Counted from the stretch's first letter, positions 28,533-37,810 are shown. The stretch is 64,000 bases of DNA from Streptomyces sp. HUAS 15-9 (GCF_025642155.1 NZ_CP106798.1:9114001-9178000); one strand, 5' to 3'. Notes: generated by a model not told the origin, from the letters alone. Numbers and translations: made by a program.

Positions 28533-30212
28533 TCAGCCGCCGTCACCCAGGTGCGTGGGCACGGCAGCGGCGCTTCCGGTCGTACCGGCGCCGCTGCACA
28601 ATATGGGCGCCCAGGCCGCTGCGGCGGCCGCAAGGTCGTCTCCGCATGCTCGGCCGTGGCGGGGGCGGGTCGCGGTGGCGAGGACGACTCGGTCGGGGCG
28701 GAGCAGGACGGCGCCCGCACGGCCCATCCAGCGGACCAAGGCGCCGATGCCCGGATCGGCCCCGTGCCCGTTGCCGCCCGTGCCGGGCTGTTGCCGCCGG
28801 GGGTTGTGCAGATTTAGGACGCGGGCGTCCAACGCTCGGACGAGGGCGTGCAGGGCCGGGCTGAGCGGTGCAGTGGCCAGAAGTGCGAAGTTCTCGCCGA
28901 GCAGATCGTCCAGCGGACGTGGGGTTCCGTCGGCGTCGGGGATCAGCGGCTGGGGGCACAGCGTGCCGGGGCGTGGATGGCCCAGGCGGCGGAAGCCGAC
29001 CAGAGGTCCGGACCGCAGCGGCGGGCTGACGGCGGACAGGACGAGACCGGACGCGCCCGGCAGGCGGGAGAGGGCGGGCAGGACGGCGTTGCGGGCCAGT
29101 GCGGTGCCCGTGCCGCCGCCGGTCATGACCGCACCCACGCCCACGGCGGTACGGATCAACTGACGTGCGTGGCGACGCCGTTCGGCTTGGTAGGTGTCGA
29201 GCAGGGCCTCGCTCGCACGGCCGGTGAGGACACGGGCGAGCTTCCAGGCGAGGTTGTGGGCGTCGCGCATCCCCGCGCCCATGCCCTGCCCGATGAAGGG
29301 CGGGGTGAGGTGGGCGGCGTCACCGAGCAGGAAGACGCGGCCCTTGCGCCAGCGGTCGGCGACCTGGGCACGGAAGGTGTAGAAGGCGGTGCGTAGGACG
29401 TGCAGCTCGTCCTCGGCGATGCCCGGTGTCCAGGGAGCGATCAGCTCGAGCAGACGCCCCCGGTCGGTGAGCTCCTCTGGCTGTTCGCCGGTGCGCAGGC
29501 GAAACTCCCAGCGGTAGCGGTCCTCGCCGACGCGCATGTAGGTGGCCGCCCGCCCGGGATCGCAGATCTGGTGAACGCCTTCCCAGGCGGGCAGCGGCAC
29601 ACGGCAGCGAATGTCGACGACAAGCCACTGCTGCTGGGATGCGAGGTCCTGCATCCGGGAGCCGATGGAGGCGCGGACCAGGCTGCCCGCGCCGTCGCAG
29701 CCCAGGACGGCGTCGGCCAGGAGCCTGTGGGAGACGCGGGTGCCCTCGTCGCGGAAAGAGACCTCCACCGGGACGCCACCGTGCGGGGGCGGGGTCACGG
29801 CGGTGACCTCGATGCCTCCGCGCAACGTGATCGAGGCGTGCTTCGTGAGGGTGTCCCGGAGCAGTTGCTCCAGCTCGGGCTGGTCGAACATGTTGGCCTG
29901 GGGAAAGCCGTGCCATCCGTACGGACTGTCGCGCAGGAACTCGGCCAGCACCCGGTGCGAGCCGTCCAGCAGCCGCATGCCGCGGGCGGGACGGGTGATT
30001 TCGCTGAACGCCTCGTGGATGCCCACGGCTTGGAGGATGCGGTGCACCTCGTCGTCCAGGTGGACGGCGCGCGGCAGCGGATACGGGGCGCGATGGCGTT
30101 CCAGGACCAGGGCGGGCACGCCGTGACGGGCGAGGAGGGTCGCGGCGGTCAGCCCGGTGGGTCCGGCACCGATCACCACGACGGGTACGTGCTCGGGGGC
30201 GGTGGCGGTCAC
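28533..30212 (-). CDS. FAD-dependent hydroxylase, MhpA-like
   Basis: A 559-residue class A flavin monooxygenase. The N-terminal FAD motif is VVVIGAGPTGLTAATLLARH and the GD motif is FLLGDAAHLTPPFIGQGMGA. Between them lies the PHBH-type substrate domain. The IGQGMGAGMRDAHNLAWKLA block is typical of the 3-(3-hydroxyphenyl)propionate hydroxylase (MhpA) group, which adds the second hydroxyl to make a catechol. GTG 30212 overlaps the dioxygenase stop (GTGA). It is the last gene of the minus-strand operon, so it may prepare the ring-cleavage substrate for the upstream dioxygenase. The exact substrate is unknown. Confidence 0.85.
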   Translation of the reverse strand: MTATAPEHVPVVVIGAGPTGLTAATLLARHGVPALVLERHRAPYPLPRAVHLDDEVHRILQAVGIHEAFSEITRPARGMRLLDGSHRVLAEFLRDSPYGWHGFPQANMFDQPELEQLLRDTLTKHASITLRGGIEVTAVTPPPHGGVPVEVSFRDEGTRVSHRLLADAVLGCDGAGSLVRASIGSRMQDLASQQQWLVVDIRCRVPLPAWEGVHQICDPGRAATYMRVGEDRYRWEFRLRTGEQPEELTDRGRLLELIAPWTPGIAEDELHVLRTAFYTFRAQVADRWRKGRVFLLGDAAHLTPPFIGQGMGAGMRDAHNLAWKLARVLTGRASEALLDTYQAERRRHARQLIRTAVGVGAVMTGGGTGTALARNAVLPALSRLPGASGLVLSAVSPPLRSGPLVGFRRLGHPRPGTLCPQPLIPDADGTPRPLDDLLGENFALLATAPLSPALHALVRALDARVLNLHNPRRQQPGTGGNGHGADPGIGALVRWMGRAGAVLLRPDRVVLATATRPRHGRACGDDLAAAAAAWAPILCSGAGTTGSAAAVPTHLGDGG

Positions 30213-31360
30213 TTGCTCAGGGCTTTCATCAGGCCCATCAGCCGGGCTCGGTCGATTTCGTTGTCCTCGCGCAGTGCGGAGATCGCCTGGAGGAGCGCCC
30301 CCGGAGAGGGGGTGGTGCCGAGGAAGTCGCGGGTGGCGGGCGGGCCCCACTGGGCCAGGCCGGAGGCGGACATCGCGGCCCAGCCGGGTTCCAGCGTGCT
30401 GTCGAAGACGTCGCCGTCGGCGTAGTGCTCCAGCATGAAGCGGTCGGGGTCACGCCAGTAGTCGAAGATCTGGCTGCCCTGGATGTGTCGGCCGATGCCC
30501 CAGGAGTGGTGGTAGCCGCGCTCTCGCAGGTACTCGCCGCCGGCGGCGAGCGTGTCGAAGTCGGCGACCTGATAGGCGGAGTGGACATACCCCGTGTCGG
30601 GGCCGAGATGCATGGCCAGGGTGTGGTGGTCGGCGGGTTCGTCGCCACGGTCGCAGCGGATGAAGGCCATGGTGGGGCCGCGGTCGCGCTGCCCGTCCAA
30701 ATAGAGGAAGTCGCTGACGATCAGGCCGAGGTGCTGCAGGTACCAGTCCAGGGCGCGCCGGAAGACCCGGGTGGAGAGCACGACGTGGCCCAAACGCTGC
30801 ACCTGGGAGGGTTTGCGGGGCGGGCGCTGGGTGGCGTTGATGCGGGCGGCCGCGGTGGTGGTGCCCGTGTTGAGGATCAGGGGCTGTCGCAGCGGTCGCG
30901 CGGGCTGCTCGGTGACGCCGTGCACGACACGGACCGGGATGCCGGAAGGGTCGAGCAGGTCCACGGTGCGGCCTCCGCCGTACTCGGTCAGGGTGCGGAC
31001 CTTGTGGCCGGTGGCCCGGGCCAGCCGGTCAAGGTCAGCGGCGTCGGCGGCCTGGAAGGCGGGGCCGATGAACCGGGAAGCGGGGCCGCGGCGGATCACC
31101 AAGCAGTGCGGTCCGGCCATGGCACCCCGTAGATAGAGGGTGTCATCGGTACGCGCAGCGGTGGTGAAGCCGAAGTCGTGGGCGAAGGTCTCGGCCCGGT
31201 CCAGGTCAGGCTTGGTGAACTCCAGCCAGGCCAGGTCGACCACTTTGATGACGGGCTGAGCGGCTCGGCCGGAGTGCTCTCCGCGCAGGGCACCCTGCTC
31301 GCTGTGCAGTCCCTGATGGGCGTCGGCAGTAGGGGCGGGGGTGGATGTCGGTTCGTTCAC
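30209..31360 (-). CDS. Extradiol ring-cleavage dioxygenase (VOC fold)
   Basis: A 383-residue two-domain type I extradiol dioxygenase. The iron ligands are in the C-terminal domain: His192 in GHVVLSTR, His246 in DHHTLAMH and Glu311 in RFMLEHY. GTG 31360 has GGAAGG eight bases upstream; a longer open frame exists upstream but is proline/arginine-rich. It would open a catechol beside the hydroxyls (meta cleavage). Between two FAD hydroxylases, with a FAH-family hydrolase in the same operon, the set makes a catabolic series. The 30-residue alanine/glycine-rich N-terminus is longer than usual. Confidence 0.85.
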   Translation of the reverse strand: MNEPTSTPAPTADAHQGLHSEQGALRGEHSGRAAQPVIKVVDLAWLEFTKPDLDRAETFAHDFGFTTAARTDDTLYLRGAMAGPHCLVIRRGPASRFIGPAFQAADAADLDRLARATGHKVRTLTEYGGGRTVDLLDPSGIPVRVVHGVTEQPARPLRQPLILNTGTTTAAARINATQRPPRKPSQVQRLGHVVLSTRVFRRALDWYLQHLGLIVSDFLYLDGQRDRGPTMAFIRCDRGDEPADHHTLAMHLGPDTGYVHSAYQVADFDTLAAGGEYLRERGYHHSWGIGRHIQGSQIFDYWRDPDRFMLEHYADGDVFDSTLEPGWAAMSASGLAQWGPPATRDFLGTTPSPGALLQAISALREDNEIDRARLMGLMKALSK

Positions 31361-31512
31361 GGGGGATTCCTTCCTGTGGCCTCCACGACCTGTCGCGATG
31401 GCGGGGCGGGTGCCGCGGTGTGCCGGAGGCGAGGCGAGGTGAGGATTGGAGGCCCGGCCCACCGACTGCGGCGGTGATCGGCAGGCAGGGTGGCACGGCG
31501 GGTGAGCGGTTC

Positions 31513-33279
31513 CTACCGTGCGAGCAGGGTGTCCAGTGCGGTGGTGAGTTCGGCGACCGGGTCGGTGGCCGCGCCGTGGGCGCGCCAGCCGATGAAGCGG
31601 TCCGGGCGCACCAGGACGGCGCCTTGCGGTGTATGACCTCGGGCGGCGGTCCAGGTGGAGCGCAGGTCGCGGTAGTCGCCGTCGACATGGCCGACCCGGA
31701 TCGCGTCCACCGGCAGCCCGCACTCGGCGGCGATCTTCTCGGCGGCTTCGCACCAGGCCTGACCGTCCTCTCCGGCGATCAGCAGCAGGCGGCCGGGGCG
31801 CACCAGGCGGGCCAGGGCCACGCGACGGCCGCCGAGGTCCTCCAACAAGGCGTGGGGCAGCGGGTGTCCGGGGCGGGCGGCGGGCTGGTAGACGCGGACC
31901 GGGTCGGGGTTCTCGGGTGCGGGAGTGCCGTCGAGGACGACGGCCGCGGAGTCGTACGTGTAGCCGAACTCGACGCCCAGTTCGTTGAACTCCATGGACT
32001 GGGCGGCCACGGCAGCGAGGAAGGTGCGGCGGATGTCGGCGTCGGCGGGGTCCTCGCTCCACAGGCGGCAGGCCTGCCGCCAGTTCTCCTCTTCGCTGGC
32101 CTGGGGCCCGCCGCCGAAGAGGGCGTTGATGGCGATGTGGTTCATGGCGTTCTCCAGCGAGCGCTGGACGTTGGTGGCGTCCGCCGGGCGCCGTTCGGCC
32201 TCGTAGGTGTCGAGCAGGGCGTCGCCGGCATGGCCGTTCAGGACGGCGGCGAGTTTCCAGGTGAGGTTCTGCACGTCGTGCATGGCGGAGGTCAGTCCGA
32301 GGCCGCCCGTGGGCGGGTGGCGGTGGGCGGCGTCGCCGGCGATCAGAACGCGGCCGACGCGGTAGCGGTCGGCGACCACGCCCTCCAGAGTCCAGCGGGA
32401 GATCATGTGGACCGTCAGATCCTCCTCGCTCAAGCCCAGCCCCGTGCGCAGGTCGGCCAGGACGGACTCGTCGTCCAGCGCACGGCCGTCATCGGGCCCG
32501 TAGTTGAGGTGGAAGACCCACTCCTCGGACTCGGGCCCCCAGTGGTCGGGCCCCATGGGCACGAGAACGCCGGGGATGCCGAGGCCGGGCAGCCACAGCC
32601 AGCGGATCAGCACCTCCGGGTCGTGCGCCCAGCGGGACAGGTCTGCGGAGATGTGGAAGGAGACCACACGGGCGAGGTCACGCACGCCCTCCTGGACGAT
32701 GCCCAGTGCGGGTCCGACGGTACGGCCGCCGTCGCAGCCCAGCAGGTAGCGGGCCCGCACCCGGTAGGTCTCGCCTGTGTCGCGGTCGGCGACGGTAGCG
32801 GTGACGCCCTCGTCGTCCTGGCCGAGTCCGGTCAGCTCGTGGTGGAAACGGACCCGGCCGGGCGAGAGTTCCTCGGCGCGGGCGCGCAGGACCGGCTCGA
32901 GGCGGATCTGGGGCAGGTTGGATTGCCGCTCGGGGCTGGCCGCGAGCCACTCGGGTGAGCGGCCACCGGCTCCCCAGGCCTCCATCCTGGCGACCCTGCG
33001 GCCGTAGTCCTCGTGGTCGCCGGCCAGCCCGACGTACCAGGCGGTGTGGGACATCTGCTCGGCCGGAGTGGAGGCGGCGTAGATCGTGTCGGCCACGCCG
33101 GCGTCGCGCATGACCTCCATGGCGCGCTGGTTGAGGACGTGGGCCTTGGGCAGGACGGAGGTGCTGGGCCAGGCGGTGACCAGCAGGGACTCTATGCCCA
33201 TGCGGCTGAGCAGCATGGAGGCGGTGAGCCCCGCACCGCCTCCGCCGACGATGAGGACGGGGACGTCGATGTCGTTCAT
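31513..33279 (-). CDS. FAD-dependent phenol hydroxylase, TfdB-like
   Basis: A 588-residue flavin monooxygenase related to 2,4-dichlorophenol 6-monooxygenase and other phenol hydroxylases. Motifs are VLIVGGGGAGLTASMLLSRM at the N-terminus, the DG motif LLGCDGGRTV and the GD motif VLIAGDAAHRHPPTGGLGLT. A C-terminal thioredoxin-like domain is present. ATG 33279 is used, with GGAG seven bases upstream. In the operon it lies upstream of the extradiol dioxygenase, with about 150 bases between. It probably introduces a hydroxyl ortho to an existing one. Confidence 0.85.
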   Translation of the reverse strand: MNDIDVPVLIVGGGGAGLTASMLLSRMGIESLLVTAWPSTSVLPKAHVLNQRAMEVMRDAGVADTIYAASTPAEQMSHTAWYVGLAGDHEDYGRRVARMEAWGAGGRSPEWLAASPERQSNLPQIRLEPVLRARAEELSPGRVRFHHELTGLGQDDEGVTATVADRDTGETYRVRARYLLGCDGGRTVGPALGIVQEGVRDLARVVSFHISADLSRWAHDPEVLIRWLWLPGLGIPGVLVPMGPDHWGPESEEWVFHLNYGPDDGRALDDESVLADLRTGLGLSEEDLTVHMISRWTLEGVVADRYRVGRVLIAGDAAHRHPPTGGLGLTSAMHDVQNLTWKLAAVLNGHAGDALLDTYEAERRPADATNVQRSLENAMNHIAINALFGGGPQASEEENWRQACRLWSEDPADADIRRTFLAAVAAQSMEFNELGVEFGYTYDSAAVVLDGTPAPENPDPVRVYQPAARPGHPLPHALLEDLGGRRVALARLVRPGRLLLIAGEDGQAWCEAAEKIAAECGLPVDAIRVGHVDGDYRDLRSTWTAARGHTPQGAVLVRPDRFIGWRAHGAATDPVAELTTALDTLLAR

Positions 33280-33649
33280 TGGGTACTCCATGGGGTGTCA
33301 CGGCTCGGGGCCATGGGGTGGGGACGGCTCAGGGAGCGGCGGGGGAACAGCGCCAAGAGCGTTTCCCGGTCGATTGATCGGGGCGGGGTGCCGGTCCCGA
33401 GTGCCGAATGAGGGGACGCTCCGGGCCTGGGCGGCCAAGGCGGTGGAGACGCAGTGGGCGCCGTACGAGAGGAAGGCGGCCTGCGGCGGCGCTGAGAGTG
33501 GAAGCTGTGCTACGTCGGCCACCACATGGAGGTGCGGGGTGGCAGATGCTGGCCGATGTCGATACGGCTCATCGTGATCCTCCTCGGGTCCCGGGCGGCG
33601 GCTGAGCGGTCACGGCGACACGCCAGCCGGCAACAGGGTGTGTGGTCGG
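33280..33649 (-). other. Gap within catabolic operon
   Basis: About 370 bases between the DoxX gene and the TfdB-like gene. It holds the small ORF at 33510-33572 and an open but unsupported frame. A separate promoter for the last three genes could be here. Confidence 0.4.
33510..33572 (-). CDS. 20-residue small ORF with strong ribosome site
   Basis: ATG 33572 is preceded by GAGGAGGATCACG, one of the strongest ribosome sites in this window. The frame runs only 20 residues, ending SMWWPT before a TAG. It is inside the catabolic operon, between the DoxX and TfdB-like genes. It could be a leader peptide, a small operon protein or the start of a gene broken by a frameshift: another frame stays open for about 70 further residues (QLPLSAPPQAAFLSYGAHC). 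I recognise no family. Neither possibility can be settled from sequence alone. Confidence 0.4.
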   Translation of the reverse strand: MSRIDIGQHLPPRTSMWWPT

Positions 33650-34000
33650 CTAGCCGCCGGCCAGCAGCACGAGACGAGCTGCGGCCAGGGCACCCACGAT
33701 GACGGCCGGCAGGCAGCGGGCCGCCGGGTCGCCGCTGCGCAGGTGGACGACCACGGCTCCGGCCATGAGCAGGATCAGGCCGACCGATGCGGCGGCGCCG
33801 AGGGCGGTGATCCGCAGGCCGAGCAGCAGACCGGCCGCTGCGGCCACCTCCAGAGCGCCCAGCAGGCGGTAGTGGGTGGTGGTCATGCCGACGTGGGCCG
33901 CGGCCTGGCGCATCGCGGGGACGGCCGCGAGCTTGGCCGACCCGAGCAGGAGGAAGATCCCGGCGAGGAGGACGGCGAGGACGATGGCGGTGGTGCTCAT
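33650..34000 (-). CDS. DoxX-family membrane protein
   Basis: A 116-residue integral membrane protein with four hydrophobic segments: AIVLAVLLAGIFLLLGSAKL, LLGALEVAAAAGLLLGL, AAASVGLILLMAGAVVV and LPAVIVGALAAARLVLLA. Length and pattern fit DoxX, a family seen in redox and aromatic-catabolism operons. The ATGA overlap with the ligase stop shows coupling. The exact function of DoxX proteins here is not known. Confidence 0.8.
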   Translation of the reverse strand: MSTTAIVLAVLLAGIFLLLGSAKLAAVPAMRQAAAHVGMTTTHYRLLGALEVAAAAGLLLGLRITALGAAASVGLILLMAGAVVVHLRSGDPAARCLPAVIVGALAAARLVLLAGG

Positions 34001-35934
34001 GGGGTTTCTCTCTCGGGTGGCGTGCTGGGGGCGTACTGCCAGTGCAGGACGTAGCGGTCGAGGGCTGCGGTGACCCTGCGTCGTACCGCCTCGTCGGCGT
34101 GGGCGGGTACCGTGACGCGGACACCGCCGTCGTGCGGTCGGCACAGGATGCGCTGCGGGTCGCAGTCCGCGCCCTGGGCGACCAGTTCGGCGTGGACCGC
34201 GCGGTGGGTAGCGTCCAGGCGAAGGCCGAGCTTGTACGGCTTGCCGACGGCGGTGAGTGGGATGGCGTCGATCACGCACACCTCGCGCGGGGCGGCGGCG
34301 CGCTCGGGGACCCGTTCGGTGGCCCAGGTGAGCAGTTCCTCGGGTTCCACGCCGGCGCCGGGGGCGAGGGTGACGTAGGCGACGGGCACCTCGCCGGCAT
34401 GCGGATCGGGACGGCCGACCGCCGCGGCGGCGGTGACGCCGGGATGGGTGAGAAGGGCGTCCTCGATCGCGGCCGGGTCGATGTTGTGACCGCCGCGGAT
34501 GATCAGGTCCTTGGCGCGGCCGGCGAGGTGGATGAAGCCGTCGGCGTCGATTCGGGCCAGGTCGCCCGTGTCCAGCCAGCCGTCGCGGATCTTCCCGGCG
34601 GTCTCCAGGCGCGGCCCCTGGGCGGTGTGCTCGGCGACGTAGCCGGCGAAGAGGACCGGGCCGCTGACGGCGAGCACTCCGGTGGCACCCGGCGGCAGGT
34701 CGTGCCACTCGCCGGTGTCCGGGTCGATCCGCACGGTCTTGACCTGCTGGTAGGGCAGGCGCCGCCCGACACTACCGGGGCGGGTGTGACCGGGCAGGCC
34801 GAGAGCGGAGGCGCAGGTCGCCTCGGTCAGCCCGTAACCCTCGCACAGAGGAATGCCGGTGTGCTCCTCGAAGGACTCCCGTACGGCGGGCGGCAGAGGC
34901 GAGGCGCCGACGGCGGCGAACCGCATGCTGGAGATGTCCGCGTCCACGGGGACACGGGCGAGGACGGAGTACACGGTGGGCACGCCGGACATGGTGGCGA
35001 TGCGGTAGTGCTCCACCAGCTTCCAGAACACCGGATACAGCTCGGGATCCCGGTAGCCCAACGGCCCGGCCCACACCACTCCCCGGCCGCGCAGCAGCGG
35101 GCCGAGCAGGGTGACGATCAGGGCGTTGACATGGAACAACGGCAGCGCCGCGAACATCACCGAGTCCTCGTCGAGAGGAATGCTCGCCGCCACCATCCAG
35201 GCGTCGACGACCTCGTTGGCGTGCGTGTGCGCGGCGAGCTTGGGAGTGCCGGTGGTGCCGCCGGTGTGGAAGTAGGCGGCCAGGTCGTCGGCGGCCGGGG
35301 GCTCGATGTCCACCAGCCGGCCGGAGGGATGGGACGCGGCAAGCTCCGTGAGGTAGCCGACGCGTACGCCCTCGATGGGGTCCAGAGCGGGACCATGGCC
35401 GTCGGCCATGGTGGGGGCCAGGGCCAGCAGTGCGTCCAGCCGCAAGGCCGCGGCGACCTGCCGGGCCGTGGCCCACACCTGTGCATCCAGCTGCGGACCG
35501 GCGGCGATGAGCACCCGCGCACCGCCGCGCCGCAGCAACTGCTCGACGTGCTCGGACGCCAGGCCCGGGTTCACCGGGACGGCGATTCCCGCGGCCTGCG
35601 CGGCCAGCAGGGCGGCGGGCAGCTCCGCGGTGTTCGGCGCGAGCAGGCCCACGGCGGCCCGGGGGGTGACGCCGAGGGAGCCCAGCAGATTGGCGGTGCG
35701 ATGCACCTGGTCACGCAGTTGCGCGAAGGTGGCTGTAGCAGGGCACAGGAAACGCGCGGCATCGGACAGCACCGTCAGGGCAGGACGGTCGGGCCACAGA
35801 CGGGCGGCGCGAATCAGGGCGTCGTAGGTGGTGGCGGGCAGGCCGCGCTCATGCAGCGGAACAGCCTCGATCGCGGACAGGTCCGCGATGCTGTCGGGGG
35901 CGGGCCACAGCAGGTCGGTGGATGTGAGTGTCAC
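33997..35934 (-). CDS. Acyl-CoA synthetase / AMP-dependent ligase
   Basis: A 645-residue adenylate-forming enzyme. Core motifs are AYFHTGGTTGTPKLAAHTH (A3), LCEGYGLTEATCAS (A5), DGWLDTGDLARIDADGFIHL (A7-A8) and the Lys-bearing PLTAVGKPYKLGL (A10). It would activate a carboxylate to its CoA thioester. The start is GTG 35934. About 70 residues after A10 (ending LHWQYAPSTPP) exceed the usual family length. It is the second gene of the operon, after the FAH-family hydrolase. Likely substrates are an aromatic or aliphatic side-chain acid, inferred from the neighbours. Confidence 0.88.
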   Translation of the reverse strand: MTLTSTDLLWPAPDSIADLSAIEAVPLHERGLPATTYDALIRAARLWPDRPALTVLSDAARFLCPATATFAQLRDQVHRTANLLGSLGVTPRAAVGLLAPNTAELPAALLAAQAAGIAVPVNPGLASEHVEQLLRRGGARVLIAAGPQLDAQVWATARQVAAALRLDALLALAPTMADGHGPALDPIEGVRVGYLTELAASHPSGRLVDIEPPAADDLAAYFHTGGTTGTPKLAAHTHANEVVDAWMVAASIPLDEDSVMFAALPLFHVNALIVTLLGPLLRGRGVVWAGPLGYRDPELYPVFWKLVEHYRIATMSGVPTVYSVLARVPVDADISSMRFAAVGASPLPPAVRESFEEHTGIPLCEGYGLTEATCASALGLPGHTRPGSVGRRLPYQQVKTVRIDPDTGEWHDLPPGATGVLAVSGPVLFAGYVAEHTAQGPRLETAGKIRDGWLDTGDLARIDADGFIHLAGRAKDLIIRGGHNIDPAAIEDALLTHPGVTAAAAVGRPDPHAGEVPVAYVTLAPGAGVEPEELLTWATERVPERAAAPREVCVIDAIPLTAVGKPYKLGLRLDATHRAVHAELVAQGADCDPQRILCRPHDGGVRVTVPAHADEAVRRRVTAALDRYVLHWQYAPSTPPERETP

Positions 35935-36030
35935 CGGTGCGCCTTTGCAAGGTGAGGGATTGGGGTCAAGTGGCTGGCCCGGTACGGGGATGCCGGGTCG
36001 GCCGGGCCCGGGCGGGGGGCCCGGGAGTCG

Positions 36031-36984
36031 TCAGCGGGTGCGCACCACCGTGCGCTGCTCGCCGAGATCAAGTGCGCCGTCATCGGTCGCGATGCAAGCC
36101 GTGACGACGTCGCCGTCCTTGAGGTAGTCGGGGTTCGCCTGCTGGCGGGCGAAGAACTTCTGCCAGCGCTTGTGCGGGGGCAGCAGGGCGGCAAGCCTGG
36201 TCAGGAGCCTGCCGGGGGATTTCAGGGCGGTGCCGCCGGGCGTTCCGGTGAGCAGGACGTCACCGGGCTGCAGCGTCTGAAAGCGGGCCAGCAGGCTGAG
36301 TGCACGGGCGGGTCGGACGATCATGTCCGTCGTGGTGCGGTCCTGCCGGGTGGTCCCGTTGACCTTCAGCGTGAGCCGCAGGTCCGGCAGGCGGGCCAGA
36401 TCGTCGGCATCGACCAGCAGCAGCCGGGGCCCAAGCGGAGTGAAGGTCGGGTACGACTTGGACTCGTAGAACTGCGTCTTGGGCAGCTGCAGGTCGCGGG
36501 CGCTGACGTCGTTGGCGACGACCAGCGCGGCGACGTACGCCGGCAGGTCGGCGTCGGTGACCTCGGTGCCGACCGGCAGGCCCGCACCCATCACCAGCCC
36601 GAGCTCCACCTCGTAGTCCAGGAAGCGCACGTGCTGGGGACGCACAATGTCCTGGTACGGGCCGCTGACGGACCCCGACGCCTTACGGAAGAAGGCGGGC
36701 GGGACGGTGTCCGGGTCGAACCCGGAATCCACCGCGTGGGAACGGTAGTTGACCATCTGCGCCACCACCCGGCAGGGAGTGGTGACGGGCGACAGCAGCT
36801 CCGCCTCTCCACCGGAAAGCCCGGCGTCGGGGTCAGCAGCGGCGCGGGCAGCCGCCTGCCGCACGGCGGAACGGTCGGCGAGCAGGCCAGCGGTGGTGTC
36901 CGCGTCGGTGTCGACGCGGTGCAGCCGTCCTGTGCCGCTCTCCACCCACCAGCCGTCTGTAGTGCGGACGACCTGGATACTCAT
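36031..36984 (-). CDS. Fumarylacetoacetate hydrolase-family protein
   Basis: A 317-residue FAH-fold protein. The metal-binding acidic residues are in RFLDYEVELGLVMG and in VVANDVSARDLQ, and the C-terminal block LQPGDVLLTGTPGG is typical. FAH proteins hydrolyse or hydrate beta-keto products of ring cleavage (e.g. dioxopentenoates). ATG 36984 has AGGAG five bases upstream. It is the first gene of the minus-strand catabolic operon, divergent from the TetR gene, and its promoter overlaps the 28-bp operator. Confidence 0.85.
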   Translation of the reverse strand: MSIQVVRTTDGWWVESGTGRLHRVDTDADTTAGLLADRSAVRQAAARAAADPDAGLSGGEAELLSPVTTPCRVVAQMVNYRSHAVDSGFDPDTVPPAFFRKASGSVSGPYQDIVRPQHVRFLDYEVELGLVMGAGLPVGTEVTDADLPAYVAALVVANDVSARDLQLPKTQFYESKSYPTFTPLGPRLLLVDADDLARLPDLRLTLKVNGTTRQDRTTTDMIVRPARALSLLARFQTLQPGDVLLTGTPGGTALKSPGRLLTRLAALLPPHKRWQKFFARQQANPDYLKDGDVVTACIATDDGALDLGEQRTVVRTR

Positions 36985-37090
36985 CGGCTCTCCTGAGTCC
37001 TGGACAGACGTCGACCGGGCCGCTCCCGCGAGCAACTCCAGTCAGCAGTGATGAGAGAATCAGTTCAGATGACAGAATCGTCAATAGTCA

Positions 37091-37118
37091 TCAGTGTTGA
37101 TGAAATCATCAAAACTGA
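37091..37118. promoter_or_regulatory. 28-bp inverted-repeat operator
   Basis: Two 13-base arms (TCAGTGTTGATGA and TCATCAAAACTGA) around an AA centre, with one mismatched pair. The perfect core TTGATGAAATCATCAA is at 37097-37112. It lies in an unusually AT-rich gap between the FAH gene start and the TetR gene start. It is the probable binding site of that TetR protein for both directions. Confidence 0.75.
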
Positions 37119-37138
37119 TCATTGGATAAGGTAGAGCG

Positions 37139-37810
37139 ATGAGCATCGACCGACAGGGCAAGGCCAACAGCCGGACGCCCAGCCCCGCGCCCAACCGCCT
37201 GGACCGGCGCAAGGCGCGTACCCGAGCCGCGCTGATCGCCGCCGCGCAGGGGTTTCTCGCCGAGCAGGGGCGGACCGACGTGAGCATCCAAGAGATCACC
37301 GAGGCGGCGGACGTCGGCTTCGGCTCCTTCTACAACCACTTCACCAGCAAGGACGAGCTGTTCGACGCCGCCGTCGCCCTCACCCTGGAGGAACACGGCG
37401 TCCTCCTGGAATCAGTCGTGGGAGACCTGGAGGATCCCGCGGAGATCTTCGCCGCCAGTGTCCGCCTGACCGGCCGGCTGCAGCGCACCCACACACAGAT
37501 CGCCAGGATCCTCGTCCGCACCGGCATGCCCTACCTGACCTCCGACAGCGGCCTGGCCCCGCGGGCGATGCGGGACCTGCAGGCCGCCGCCGACGACGGA
37601 CGGCTGGACATCGACGACCCGCACACCGCCGTGGCCATGGTCGGCGGCGCCCTGCTCGGGGTGCTCCACCTGCTGGAGACCCGCCCGGACCTCGATGCCG
37701 AGCATGTTTCCGATCAACTGGCCACTCGCCTGCTGCGTATGTTCGGCATGACACGCGCCGAAGCACAGGAGATCGCCAGTCGGCCCCTGCCATCGCTGCC
37801 CTCGGCCTGA
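37139..37810 (+). CDS. TetR-family regulator of the catabolic operon
   Basis: A 223-residue protein with an N-terminal HTH at about residues 28-75 (ARTRAALIAAAQGFLAEQG, VGFGSFYNHFTSKDELF). The C-terminal ligand domain has a TetR_C_7-like pattern (LQRTHTQIARILVRTG). It is divergent from the FAH gene, with 154 bases between. The 28-base operator is 20 bases before its start, so autoregulation and repression of the catabolic genes are likely. An aromatic substrate or CoA ester could be the inducer. Confidence 0.88.
   Translation: MSIDRQGKANSRTPSPAPNRLDRRKARTRAALIAAAQGFLAEQGRTDVSIQEITEAADVGFGSFYNHFTSKDELFDAAVALTLEEHGVLLESVVGDLEDPAEIFAASVRLTGRLQRTHTQIARILVRTGMPYLTSDSGLAPRAMRDLQAAADDGRLDIDDPHTAVAMVGGALLGVLHLLETRPDLDAEHVSDQLATRLLRMFGMTRAEAQEIASRPLPSLPSA

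Noticed and set aside
31345..32958. 537-residue plus-strand frame opposite the TfdB-like gene
   Set aside because: Glycine/valine-rich antisense shadow; the minus strand encodes a complete flavoprotein.
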